DNA from: Salinicola rhizosphaerae
GTDB lineage: Bacteria; Pseudomonadota; Gammaproteobacteria; Pseudomonadales; Halomonadaceae
Direction of reading: 5' to 3'
Length of the DNA stretch: 64,000 nt
Assembly: GCF_014652715.1 (NCBI RefSeq)
Contig: NZ_BMZI01000004.1
Coordinates: 468,072-532,071 of the forward strand
A program made the position numbers and the translations under genes. The notes below the pieces were generated by a model, which worked only from the letters and a program-made list of their open reading frames with translations, was not told the origin of the DNA and did no database searches. Below, one piece after another: positions 1-6,906 of this stretch (positions within the stretch are counted from its first letter, which is position 1; the number at the start of each line of letters is the position of its first letter).

Positions 1-2
1 GA

Positions 3-1979
3 AATAAGCACCCTGTTGATTTTAAAGAGGGGCTAAATGTTGTCACTGGGAGGTCATCCACAGGTAAAAGTGCCCTAATTGAAATATTTGATTATTGCTT
101 TGGTAGTGGTGAAAACACCATTCCCAAAGGCGTTATTACCACGAATGCAGCTATTTACTATGTTGCGCTTTCTGTCAATCAACAAGACATGGTGATTGCG
201 CGTGATCCTGACATAGCGACTAAGGCCTTCTTTCGCCGCGTTGGGTCGTTTATTTCAGAGGATATTGTTCGCGATTATTTTAATAGCACCTATTTCCGTC
301 CGTTAGACGAGTTCAAGAAGCATCTAAGAGACTTTTTCCTGGATATAGATGATGTGGATGAATCTTTGGCCGCCAGAGCCAATAGACGGTTTAACGCTAA
401 GGCGGCCACTCCATCTATACGCAGTTTTTCATCGTTTATGCTCCAGCACCAAAACCTTGTTGCCAATAAACATGCGTTGTTTTACCGATTCGATGAAAAG
501 GAAAAGCGTGATCAAGCGGTTGATCATACTAAGATATTTTTAGGTTTAGTTGACCAGAAATACTTTCACTTGTCACAAGAGAAAGAGCGATTAGGCACTG
601 ATGTCAGACGTTTGGAGCGTCAAAAAGAGACAAACAAACGTACCTCTGAAAGCTATAAGAAAAATGTTGGTCCGGTTTTAAGCCAACTATATGCTTTGAT
701 GGGGTTTAAAGATGAGCCGATATCTTTGGAAAAGGTGCTACGCCACCCGCAGGATACCAAAGACCAGTTGGACGGAATTATCGTACCTGAAAAAATCAAT
801 CATAACTCTGATACTGCCACCCAATATTACAGTCAACTCAAGCAGGCGCGTAACCAAAAGACGGCCGAACTAAGAAAATTGCAACGCCAAGCTGTATCAA
901 TTAAAAAACATATTCAAGAAGAAAAGCGTTTTGTTGATAACATAAAAACGTTTAGCTCGCCAGAGCATGTCTATATATCCGCTTCAGTCTGCCCATTTTG
1001 CCATACTGAAAAAGACACGTTACGAGAAAGTGCAGAAAAACTACAGCAAGCCATCACTAAAGTGTCGGGTAACCTTGCGCAAGCACGTCCTATGAAAGCA
1101 AAGTTTGAATCGTCCTTGGTTGACGTGCAACGCAGCACTGAAGTTATTAGTAGGGAGTTGACTGCGTTAAACCAGCAAATAACGGAAATTGAGAAAACAG
1201 AAAAGAAGTTGACGGAACAAAAGAGCCTGTATGAAAGCATTTTGATGCAGAAGGCCAAGCTATTTATACTTCTCGACACTCTCAACATGGCTGATGATGT
1301 TGAGCTTGAGAATCAAATCAAAGAGCTAAACAAGCAGCTCGCAGGTATCAATAGAGATCTTAAAAAATACGATGTGCAAAAAGGACTAGAAAACGCTTCT
1401 GCAAAAGTAAATAGGTATATGGCCGAAATTGGAAGCCATTTTGAATTTGAAGCCAGCTATAAACCTATTAACCTCCGTTTTTCGTTTGAGACATTCGACC
1501 TCTACCATTTATCGCAAGAGAATGAAAAGATCTACTTAAGATCAATGGGTAGTGGCGCAAACTGGCTATACTGCCACGTAACGCTATTTTTATCATTGCA
1601 TAAATATTTTGCTGAACTGGGTAATAAGTGCGCTATTCCATCGATACTGTTTCTTGATCAGCCAACCCAAGTATATTTCCCTAACTTTAATCGAGATAAC
1701 TCTGAAACATTTGAGGAGCAGAAAAGCCAAGAGGCTGAACAGCGTAAGACGCTAAATGTTGATAAAAATATTGATGAAGACATCAAGGCTGTCGAAAATC
1801 TATTCAGCCAGCTCTCGATTTATTGCAATGAGCTTGAGCAGAAGAACGGTTTTAGTCCACAAATCATCGTGACTGATCACGCGGACAATTTGACGTTGTC
1901 AAACGGGGAGTCGTTTGAGTCTTTGGTTAACGGCAACAGATGGCGAACGCGCGGCTTAATTTATCCTACAGGAGAGTAA
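3..1979 (+). CDS. DUF3732-type ABC/SMC-like ATPase, 5' end cut by window
   Basis: The frame is open from the window edge, so the true start lies outside; an ATG at 189 is internal. A Walker A motif GRSSTGKS is encoded at 48-71. A long charged coiled-coil follows, broken by CPFC at 990-1001, which resembles a Rad50 zinc hook. Towards the end come a signature-like SMGSGANW (about 1540-1565), a Walker B strand ILFLD with D at 1656-1658, and an H-switch-like VTDHADN near 1870. This order fits DUF3732 proteins, which I recall as the ATPase of the three-component ABC-3C conflict systems; the middle component and effector would be outside the window, upstream. Base composition is clearly more AT-rich than everything after 2.3 kb, suggesting horizontal acquisition. 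Family assignment is from memory of the motif set; function in defence is inference. Confidence 0.8.
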   Translation, partial: NKHPVDFKEGLNVVTGRSSTGKSALIEIFDYCFGSGENTIPKGVITTNAAIYYVALSVNQQDMVIARDPDIATKAFFRRVGSFISEDIVRDYFNSTYFRPLDEFKKHLRDFFLDIDDVDESLAARANRRFNAKAATPSIRSFSSFMLQHQNLVANKHALFYRFDEKEKRDQAVDHTKIFLGLVDQKYFHLSQEKERLGTDVRRLERQKETNKRTSESYKKNVGPVLSQLYALMGFKDEPISLEKVLRHPQDTKDQLDGIIVPEKINHNSDTATQYYSQLKQARNQKTAELRKLQRQAVSIKKHIQEEKRFVDNIKTFSSPEHVYISASVCPFCHTEKDTLRESAEKLQQAITKVSGNLAQARPMKAKFESSLVDVQRSTEVISRELTALNQQITEIEKTEKKLTEQKSLYESILMQKAKLFILLDTLNMADDVELENQIKELNKQLAGINRDLKKYDVQKGLENASAKVNRYMAEIGSHFEFEASYKPINLRFSFETFDLYHLSQENEKIYLRSMGSGANWLYCHVTLFLSLHKYFAELGNKCAIPSILFLDQPTQVYFPNFNRDNSETFEEQKSQEAEQRKTLNVDKNIDEDIKAVENLFSQLSIYCNELEQKNGFSPQIIVTDHADNLTLSNGESFESLVNGNRWRTRGLIYPTGE

Positions 1980-2081
1980 ATACGCGATAATCAGCTTATG
2001 GGGTAGTTGCGAGCGTCGAGTCAGATTTGGAAAATAACTTTTTTGCCCTTGTTCTAACTGGTAAAACGAGAACAGAGTGAC

Positions 2082-2153
2082 ATATAACAAGGCGCTGCTA
2101 CGGAAAATTTTCTCACTGGCGCTCCAAAATTTCCGCAGAGCGCGGCGTTATAT
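2082..2153 (+). repeat. attC-like recombination site (candidate)
   Basis: The 72-bp element begins ATATAAC and ends with its exact complement GTTATAT, the positions taken by the R'' and R' boxes of integron attC sites. Inside, GCGCT (2092-2096) and its partner (2139-2143), and CGGAAA/TTTCCG further in, give an imperfect hairpin with unpaired stretches next to the boxes. TATAACAA... and ...GGCGTTA also resemble the ends of Vibrio-type attC repeats. It lies 102 bp after the DUF3732 stop in the orientation expected for a cassette read on this strand. No integrase is in the window. It could instead be an ordinary palindrome. Confidence 0.5.
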
Positions 2154-2160
2154 CTACTTT

Positions 2161-2194
2161 TGGCTGAACGTCGGCTCTTGGCCGAAAGCAGCCA
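2161..2194. repeat. two-tier hairpin after the attC-like site
   Basis: TGGCTG (2161-2166) pairs with CAGCCA (2189-2194) and, inside an asymmetric loop, TCGGC (2171-2175) pairs with GCCGA (2181-2185). No T-tract follows, so it is not a simple terminator. It resembles intergenic fragments I associate with other gammaproteobacteria, but I cannot confirm this. Confidence 0.35.
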
Positions 2195-2238
2195 GGAGGC
2201 ACCATATGCTGTGGGTCGAGCCTCCGATTGTATTGAAT

Positions 2239-2258
2239 GGTATGCCCGGCGGCATACC
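2239..2258. repeat. perfect 8-bp inverted repeat
   Basis: GGTATGCC, loop CGGC, GGCATACC. It lies in the gene-poor stretch 1980-2358 between the AT-rich island gene and the AraC gene. There is no T-run on either side, so terminator function is doubtful. Apart from this, the attC-like site and the hairpin at 2161-2194, I see nothing in that stretch. Confidence 0.4.
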
Positions 2259-2358
2259 TGATGGTCAATAATTTCTTGTTATTCAATATAATAAACAGGA
2301 TATGATTTTTTATAGTCCTGGCTCATCCCTGGTTCGCTCCATTCTTTCGAGCGCGTGA

Positions 2359-3165
2359 TCACCGCCCCGACAGTAGCGATCGCCAACGGGCCGGCGTGAC
2401 GCCGAAGGCTTGCTTGAAGGCTCGGGTGAGATGGCTCTGGTCGGAGAACCCGGCCGTTAGCGCCGTGTCCGACAGGGTCGCGCCGTTGGTGATCAGTTGG
2501 CGGGCTAAGTCGAGCCGTCTCAGCGTGAGATATCGATATGGGCTGGTGCCGAACAGGGCGCGAAAATCTCGCGTCAGTGTCCATCGCGGCTGGTCGGTCA
2601 TTCGCTCGAGCTCGTCGAGCGAGACGGGGTGCCGATAGTGGAGGTCGAGATAGTCTCGAACGCGATGCGCGGCGCGGGCATCCAGCGTCGTGCGCTGGCG
2701 TTGGCCCCGGGCATCGCTATTGGCCTGAAGCGCGCTGGCGAGATCGGCGAGGCCGTTGTCTTCTTCCAGCGTATCCAGCGGTGCGTCTATCGAGCAGAGC
2801 AGCGCACTGACGGCGCGCTGCAGGTTGGCATCCCGCGTCAGGCCGCCGCTCACATAGGGCAGAGCCTCGCCGTTCAGCATGGTCTGAATCAGCGCCGGGG
2901 AGACGTAGAGCATGCGGTACTGAAAGCCACTGTCGTTCCCGGCGTGACCGTCGTGGGGCTCGTCCGGATGAATGACGATGACGGTGCCCGGCAGGCTGCT
3001 CCGGTGGCCGCGACGATAATGAAAGCTCTGCACGCCGGAAAGCGTGATGCCGATGGCGAAGGTGTCGTGGCGGTGCATGCTGTAGGCGTGGCCGTGAAAG
3101 CGCGCCTCGATGCGTTCGATCCTCGTCGTGGGCGCGACGACACACCAGTCATTGTCGAGCGTCAT
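2359..3165 (-). CDS. AraC-family transcriptional regulator
   Basis: A 268-residue protein with the AraC layout: an N-terminal cupin-type ligand domain (residues about 10-140, with HRHDTFAIG and a PDEPHDG stretch typical of the beta-barrel) and two helix-turn-helix motifs in the last 100 residues (YRHPVSLDELERM for the first, and DQSHLTRAFKQAFGVTPARW, the family hallmark, for the second). Its ATG overlaps the stop of the upstream LysE-type exporter by 4 bp, so the two are translationally coupled. This suggests that the regulator controls the exporter, with the ligand being an amino acid or related solute. The ligand itself cannot be read from the sequence. Confidence 0.9.
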   Translation of the reverse strand: MTLDNDWCVVAPTTRIERIEARFHGHAYSMHRHDTFAIGITLSGVQSFHYRRGHRSSLPGTVIVIHPDEPHDGHAGNDSGFQYRMLYVSPALIQTMLNGEALPYVSGGLTRDANLQRAVSALLCSIDAPLDTLEEDNGLADLASALQANSDARGQRQRTTLDARAAHRVRDYLDLHYRHPVSLDELERMTDQPRWTLTRDFRALFGTSPYRYLTLRRLDLARQLITNGATLSDTALTAGFSDQSHLTRAFKQAFGVTPARWRSLLSGR

Positions 3166-3806
3166 GTTATCGCTTCCCTCAGGGGAGACAGCACGTAGTC
3201 ATACAGCAGCAGCACCGCGACCACGACCAGCAGCAGGGCCATGATGCGGTTGCAGCGCACCAGCACCTCGGGCCGGGCGATGCGTTTGCCCAGTGTCCTG
3301 CCGGCGAGACAGTAAAGCAACGGCGCGCCACCGCCGCCGAGCGCGATCAGCGCCGATGCCGCTATGAGCGAAAGCCCGGCAATGTTATGTGTCGGGAACA
3401 TCACCGTGGTGATGGGGATCACCAGCACAGAGTTCTTGGGGTTGAGCAGCTGCATGAGAAAGCCGTCCCGGAAGCGAAGCTGGCCGGCTGCGCCCTGGGC
3501 GCTGGCGCCATCGGCGGGCTCGGTGGCGTTCGGGGGTGCGGCGCGGTAGACCTTGAGGGCCAGATAGAGAATATAGAGGCTGCCGGCGAGCGCGATGACG
3601 GGGATGATCCGTTCGACCACGATCAGTTGCCCGGCGAGTCCGATGACCGCAAACCAGCAAAATATCGCGAGCGCGACGCCGGCGAAAAAGCCCAGCGTCC
3701 GCCTGAGTGGCGTACTCAGCCCGGCGTTGAGACCCAGCAGGTTCACCGGCCCGGGCGTGTACATCACCGTGAAGGCGTACAGCACTATCTCGATGTTCCG
3801 CTCCAT
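3162..3806 (-). CDS. LysE/RhtB-family amino acid exporter
   Basis: A 214-residue inner-membrane protein with about six hydrophobic segments. The N-terminal TPGPVNLLGLNAG and the LLNPKNSVLVIP segment are characteristic of the LysE/RhtB superfamily, which exports amino acids and derivatives by proton antiport. Length is normal for the family. It is the first gene of a two-gene operon with the AraC regulator downstream (4-bp overlap). The 217 bp upstream (3807-4023) separate it from the divergent SRPBCC gene and must hold both promoters; I could not pick them out with confidence. Substrate unknown. Confidence 0.88.
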   Translation of the reverse strand: MERNIEIVLYAFTVMYTPGPVNLLGLNAGLSTPLRRTLGFFAGVALAIFCWFAVIGLAGQLIVVERIIPVIALAGSLYILYLALKVYRAAPPNATEPADGASAQGAAGQLRFRDGFLMQLLNPKNSVLVIPITTVMFPTHNIAGLSLIAASALIALGGGGAPLLYCLAGRTLGKRIARPEVLVRCNRIMALLLVVVAVLLLYDYVLSPLREAIT

Positions 3807-4023
3807 GTTCCGCCTCGTGCCTTTCGGTTCAGTCGAGGCGACAGGCTAGCGGAGGCGGCGGTTCCGATCTTGAATGATCCTGCAGGGGGCTAAGAGCGTG
3901 CGAGGCCACTCGGCGGGTGCCATGATTGCCGGCTGTGACCATTGCGCAATGCCGCTCATGAGGCTTTCGGTTCAGGATGGAGCTTTGGTCCTTCGCTAGG
4001 CGATAGATGAGAAGAGGACGGCC

Positions 4024-4437
4024 ATGAACGATTCAGTGACGCTCGCCGTGACGATCGATTGTCCTTGTCGCGAGCTCTACGAGGCGTTCTGGCCGCCAGA
4101 AGCGTTTCCGCGCTGGGCCTCCGGGTTGAGCCGCTCTCGGTTGATGCGTCAGGGAAATCGCTGGCGGGCCGATGGACCGGAGGGCAGCGTGCTGATCCGG
4201 TTCTCGCCGTACAACGCGTTTGGCGTGATGGACCATTGGGTCGAGCTGACGTCGGGCGCGGAGGTCTATATCCCGCTGCGTGTCGTGGCCAATGGCTTCA
4301 GGGCCGAGGTCATGCTGACGCTATTTCGCCCCGGGGGTGGCGCTGAGGCCGAGACCGCTTTTCAGCGCGATGTCGAATGGGTACGTAAGGATCTGCTCAC
4401 GCTGCAGGCACTGGCTGAGGGCGGGGCGGTCGTCTAA
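4024..4437 (+). CDS. SRPBCC-superfamily protein
   Basis: A 137-residue protein of the START/polyketide-cyclase-like SRPBCC fold. It opens with a beta-strand and the helix ...CRELYEAFWPPEAFPRWASGL, followed by alternating strands (DHWVELTSGAEVYIPLRVV) and a C-terminal helix (FQRDVEWVRKDLLTLQAL), the usual pattern of small hydrophobic-ligand-binding members. AGAGGA lies 7 bp before the ATG. It is transcribed away from the LysE operon and stands alone. No catalytic residues are diagnostic, so the role (lipid or small-molecule binding, or chaperone-like) remains open. Confidence 0.75.
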   Translation: MNDSVTLAVTIDCPCRELYEAFWPPEAFPRWASGLSRSRLMRQGNRWRADGPEGSVLIRFSPYNAFGVMDHWVELTSGAEVYIPLRVVANGFRAEVMLTLFRPGGGAEAETAFQRDVEWVRKDLLTLQALAEGGAVV

Positions 4438-4711
4438 GCCTGGCAAGCCGACCTGCTGGGTAGCGGTACGCTGGGGAGCGGCGGTGGCGTGCTGTCATCG
4501 TTTCTTCCTTGAACTTTCATCGCGGCAAGTAAACTATTCGTTGACTCCAGCCGACAGTAGGCCCACCATGCACTCGGTAGGTAGCAAGTCGAATATTGTC
4601 AGTTGCAGTCGAATCATTCGGTAGCCTGGTTATATCCCCTTGTTTTGCCCACTACATCGGGTAGCACCCGGCATCAGAAATTTCGCGCTCAGCGCTTAAA
4701 GGAATACGACA

Positions 4712-4915
4712 ATGGCAACTGGCACAGTCAAGTGGTTCAACGACACCAAAGGTTTCGGCTTCATCTCTCCGGCAGACGGCGGTGACGACCTGTTCGCTCA
4801 CTTCTCCGAGATCCAGGCTGAAGGCTTCAAGTCCCTGCAGGACGGCCAGCAGGTCTCCTTCGACGTGACTCAGGGCAAGAAAGGTCTGCAGGCTTCGAAC
4901 ATCAAGCCGCTGTAA
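4712..4915 (+). CDS. cold-shock protein, CspA family
   Basis: A 67-residue single cold-shock domain with both RNA-binding motifs intact: [15 protein letters not shown] (RNP1 region) and DLFAHFSEI (RNP2 region). It binds single-stranded nucleic acids and melts RNA structure. AAGGA lies 8 bp before the ATG. The 274-bp region upstream has no gene and is long enough to hold a structured 5' leader as in cspA-type genes. A strong terminator follows at 4953, so the gene is monocistronic. Which paralogue (CspA, CspD or other) cannot be decided; the codons are strongly biased, as in highly expressed genes. Confidence 0.95.
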   Translation: MATGTVKWFNDTKGFGFISPADGGDDLFAHFSEIQAEGFKSLQDGQQVSFDVTQGKKGLQASNIKPL

Positions 4916-4952
4916 GACTTCTAGACTTCGCGCCACGGCGCGGAATCTTGCT

Positions 4953-4988
4953 CACCGAGGCCCGCCTAGTGCGGGCCTCGGTGTTTTT
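4953..4988 (+). terminator. intrinsic terminator of the cold-shock gene
   Basis: A 13-bp perfect stem (4953-4965 with 4971-4983, core GAGGCCCGC/GCGGGCCTC), 5-nt loop CTAGT, then TTTTT. It is 37 bp after the stop codon. It also argues against a far-upstream start for the following acetyltransferase. Confidence 0.92.
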
Positions 4989-5098
4989 ATTTGGGGTATC
5001 TGCCGCCCATCGGCAATAACGGGCCATATCCACGCGTTCTGCCGGCGCTTGCAGTACGCGGTCTCTGCCTCCCGACACGAAGAAAGCGTATCCGAGCT

Positions 5099-5605
5099 AT
5101 GCAGATCATTTCCGCAGACGCGCGCCATCTCCCGGCCATCGTCAACATACTCAACCACTACATCCTCAACAGCTACGCCCGCTTCGAGACGATGCCGCTG
5201 AGCGTGGAGGGGCGTCGGGAATGGTTTTCTCAGTTTCTCGATGACTCAACGCCAGCCTGCATGCTGATCGCACAAGAGGGGAACGACGTGCTCGGTTTTG
5301 CCGGCGCGCAGCGCTACCGCGAGGGCGAAGCCTTTCGGCAGACGCTCGAGACGACGATCTATCTGGCTCCGGCGTACGGCGAAAAACGTGGATTGGGAAG
5401 TCAGCTTTACGGCGAGCTTTTCGAGCGATTGTCCGGGCAAGACCTTCACCGGGCGTTGGCGGGAATCGCGCTGCCCAATGCGGCGTCCGTGGCGCTGCAT
5501 GAAAAGTTTGGCTTCGAGAGGGTGGGCGTGTTCGATCAGTATGCGTGTAAGAACGGGCGTTATATCAGCACGGTCTGGATGCAGAAACCGCTGGGGAAAA
5601 GCTGA
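5099..5605 (+). CDS. GNAT N-acetyltransferase, phosphinothricin-acetyltransferase-like
   Basis: A 168-residue GNAT enzyme that moves acetyl from acetyl-CoA to an amine. The start MQIISADARHLPAIVNILNH and the NSYARFETMP segment match the Pat/Bar/YncA branch. The acetyl-CoA motif is the YGEKRGLGSQLYGELFERL region, and ALPNAASVALHEKFGF is the typical motif B. I chose the ATG at 5099 because the frame opens upstream only at the base of the cold-shock terminator. The substrate may be phosphinothricin, methionine sulfoximine or another small amine; the sequence does not decide. Confidence 0.85.
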   Translation: MQIISADARHLPAIVNILNHYILNSYARFETMPLSVEGRREWFSQFLDDSTPACMLIAQEGNDVLGFAGAQRYREGEAFRQTLETTIYLAPAYGEKRGLGSQLYGELFERLSGQDLHRALAGIALPNAASVALHEKFGFERVGVFDQYACKNGRYISTVWMQKPLGKS

Positions 5606-5616
5606 GGTAGAAACGT

Positions 5617-5643
5617 GAACACCGGCCAGGGCGGCCAGTGTTC
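5617..5643. terminator. convergent hairpin between acetyltransferase and L31
   Basis: GAACACCGGCC and GGCCAGTGTTC pair with one mismatch around AGGGC, between two convergent genes. T-tracts are poor, so termination is plausible but not certain. Confidence 0.4.
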
Positions 5644-5662
5644 GAACTGCGCTTGCTGATGC

Positions 5663-5923
5663 TTAGCTGCGGCGTGTGGTGACGCTGCCGAAGCGGCGCT
5701 TGAACTGCGCGGCGCGGCCTTCGGTGCCGACTTCGCGCTGCTTGCCGGTGTAGAACGGGTGAGAAGCCGAGGAGATTTCCAGGCGTACGAGCGGGTAGGT
5801 GTTGCCGTCCTGCCACTCGATGGTTTCGTCGGACGACATGGTCGAGCCGATCTTGAAGTACTGGTCGACGCTGGTGTCGTGGAAGATGACCTGGCGATAG
5901 TCGGGATGGATGCCGTCTTTCAT
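5663..5923 (-). CDS. rpmE2: 50S ribosomal protein L31 type B (zinc-free paralogue)
   Basis: An 86-residue L31 with the typical opening [16 protein letters not shown] and the [12 protein letters not shown] segment. It has no cysteine pair, so it is the zinc-independent form (YkgM/RpmE2) that replaces the zinc-binding L31 when zinc is scarce. AGGTT lies just before the ATG. A sequence close to a Zur operator sits at 5945-5959, 22 bp upstream of the start, as expected for a zinc-starvation gene. The zinc-binding partner gene rpmE is not in the window. Confidence 0.95.
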   Translation of the reverse strand: MKDGIHPDYRQVIFHDTSVDQYFKIGSTMSSDETIEWQDGNTYPLVRLEISSASHPFYTGKQREVGTEGRAAQFKRRFGSVTTRRS

Positions 5924-5944
5924 GAGAACCTCCGGTGAATTTAT

Positions 5945-5959
5945 TGTTATGTTATCACG
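5945..5959 (-). promoter_or_regulatory. Zur-box-like operator of rpmE2
   Basis: On the minus strand the site reads CGTGATAACATAACA. Against the gammaproteobacterial Zur core TGTTATAnTATAACA (remembered consensus) it agrees at 11 of 14 defined positions; the right half-site is almost complete. It lies directly upstream of a gene family known to be repressed by Zur. Confidence 0.55.
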
Positions 5960-6080
5960 TACCTCGCGTGGCGAGCCACAGGCATTATCGCACCAGGCCC
6001 CTGCGGCTCCCGCTTTCCGGTATGATCAGGCGCTGACGAACGTGTGATGTTTCCTTTTGAACGGCTTCAGGGTCTTCACC

Positions 6081-6383
6081 ATGCATAATGCCCTCATCCC
6101 CGTTGTCGCGATTGCGCTGGCGGCACTGCTGATCTTCGGCGGGGAGGCAATTTCGGAAAGCCATGTCGATGACGACATTTCGGCGCTGATCGCTAAGCAG
6201 CAGCCTGATGCCGAGGGGATCGAGCTGCGGAATCTGAAGACGGTGCAGAAGGGATACGGCACCTGCGGAGAGTATCGTGCCAGCGGCAGCGATGCGTACG
6301 CGCCGTTCTACTACAGCAAGGTGAACGAGCGCGTCACGCTGGATACCACTTCATTTCGCTACCGCAATCACTGCCAGCACTGA
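6081..6383 (+). CDS. hypothetical exported or membrane-anchored small protein
   Basis: A 100-residue protein I do not recognise. It starts with a hydrophobic segment (NALIPVVAIALAALLIFGGE, residues about 3-22) that is either a signal peptide or a single membrane anchor. The rest is soluble, with two cysteines (GTCGEY and RNHCQH) that could form a disulfide outside the cytoplasm. I prefer the ATG at 6081, with AGGG 9 bp before it, over a TTG at 6057. It is alone between L31 and a convergent unknown gene. Confidence 0.6.
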   Translation: MHNALIPVVAIALAALLIFGGEAISESHVDDDISALIAKQQPDAEGIELRNLKTVQKGYGTCGEYRASGSDAYAPFYYSKVNERVTLDTTSFRYRNHCQH

Positions 6384-6409
6384 GTTTCTCGATCCTCGGT
6401 ACCGAGCTT

Positions 6410-6688
6410 TCATATCTGCTGGAAGCGGTCGATGCGCTCACGAATCGCCGCCTCCGGGCCGAGCAGCTCGCTCAGGTCGCGCTCGGTCAGGCCGAGGTGG
6501 GCGTGCCCGCGAGCGATGGAGGTGTAGTTTTCGCCTTCGCGAATCGCCTGCTCGACGAGTAGCGAGAGCTCCTTGCGATCCTCGAGCGACGCAGGATCGA
6601 ACTGCTGGCGCGCGCGCTGCAGTTGATTGGCCTGCTCCTTGCGGCAGCGAAGCAGCAGGCTATCGGTAATGAAGGGACTGCTTTTCAT
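6410..6688 (-). CDS. hypothetical 92-residue protein
   Basis: Not recognised. The product is helical and charged (KEQANQLQRARQQF, SLEDRKELSLLVEQAIREG), with no membrane segment. The start at 6688 is supported by AGGAGAAG 8 bp upstream; a longer frame to 6757 lacks such a site. It is convergent with the preceding unknown gene and divergent from the BCCT transporter. Cytoplasmic location is likely; no function can be proposed. Confidence 0.6.
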   Translation of the reverse strand: MKSSPFITDSLLLRCRKEQANQLQRARQQFDPASLEDRKELSLLVEQAIREGENYTSIARGHAHLGLTERDLSELLGPEAAIRERIDRFQQI

Positions 6689-6906
6689 GGAAGGCTTCTC
6701 CTCGTGACCGGTCCATTTCTCCCTGTCCACTCTGTCGAGACTAGAACTCTCTCTCACTGCCGCTCCATTGGCTATTGGGTGTAGACGTCGTCGCCCAGTT
6801 CGACGTCCGAGGTCCGGAGAACGCGGATGCCGGGCGCATGGAGAGGGGGCAATCCGGTTTTTCGCATTTGCCGTCTGCGACGAAGGTCTGTAGTGTGGCG
6901 CGCTTC

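Noticed and set aside
2077..2271. 64-codon frame across the attC-like site
   Set aside because: It runs through the hairpins, has no ribosome site and looks like a chance frame.
4337..4624. 95-codon frame after the SRPBCC gene
   Set aside because: It begins inside the SRPBCC gene in another frame and has no family features; the region is more likely the cold-shock gene leader.
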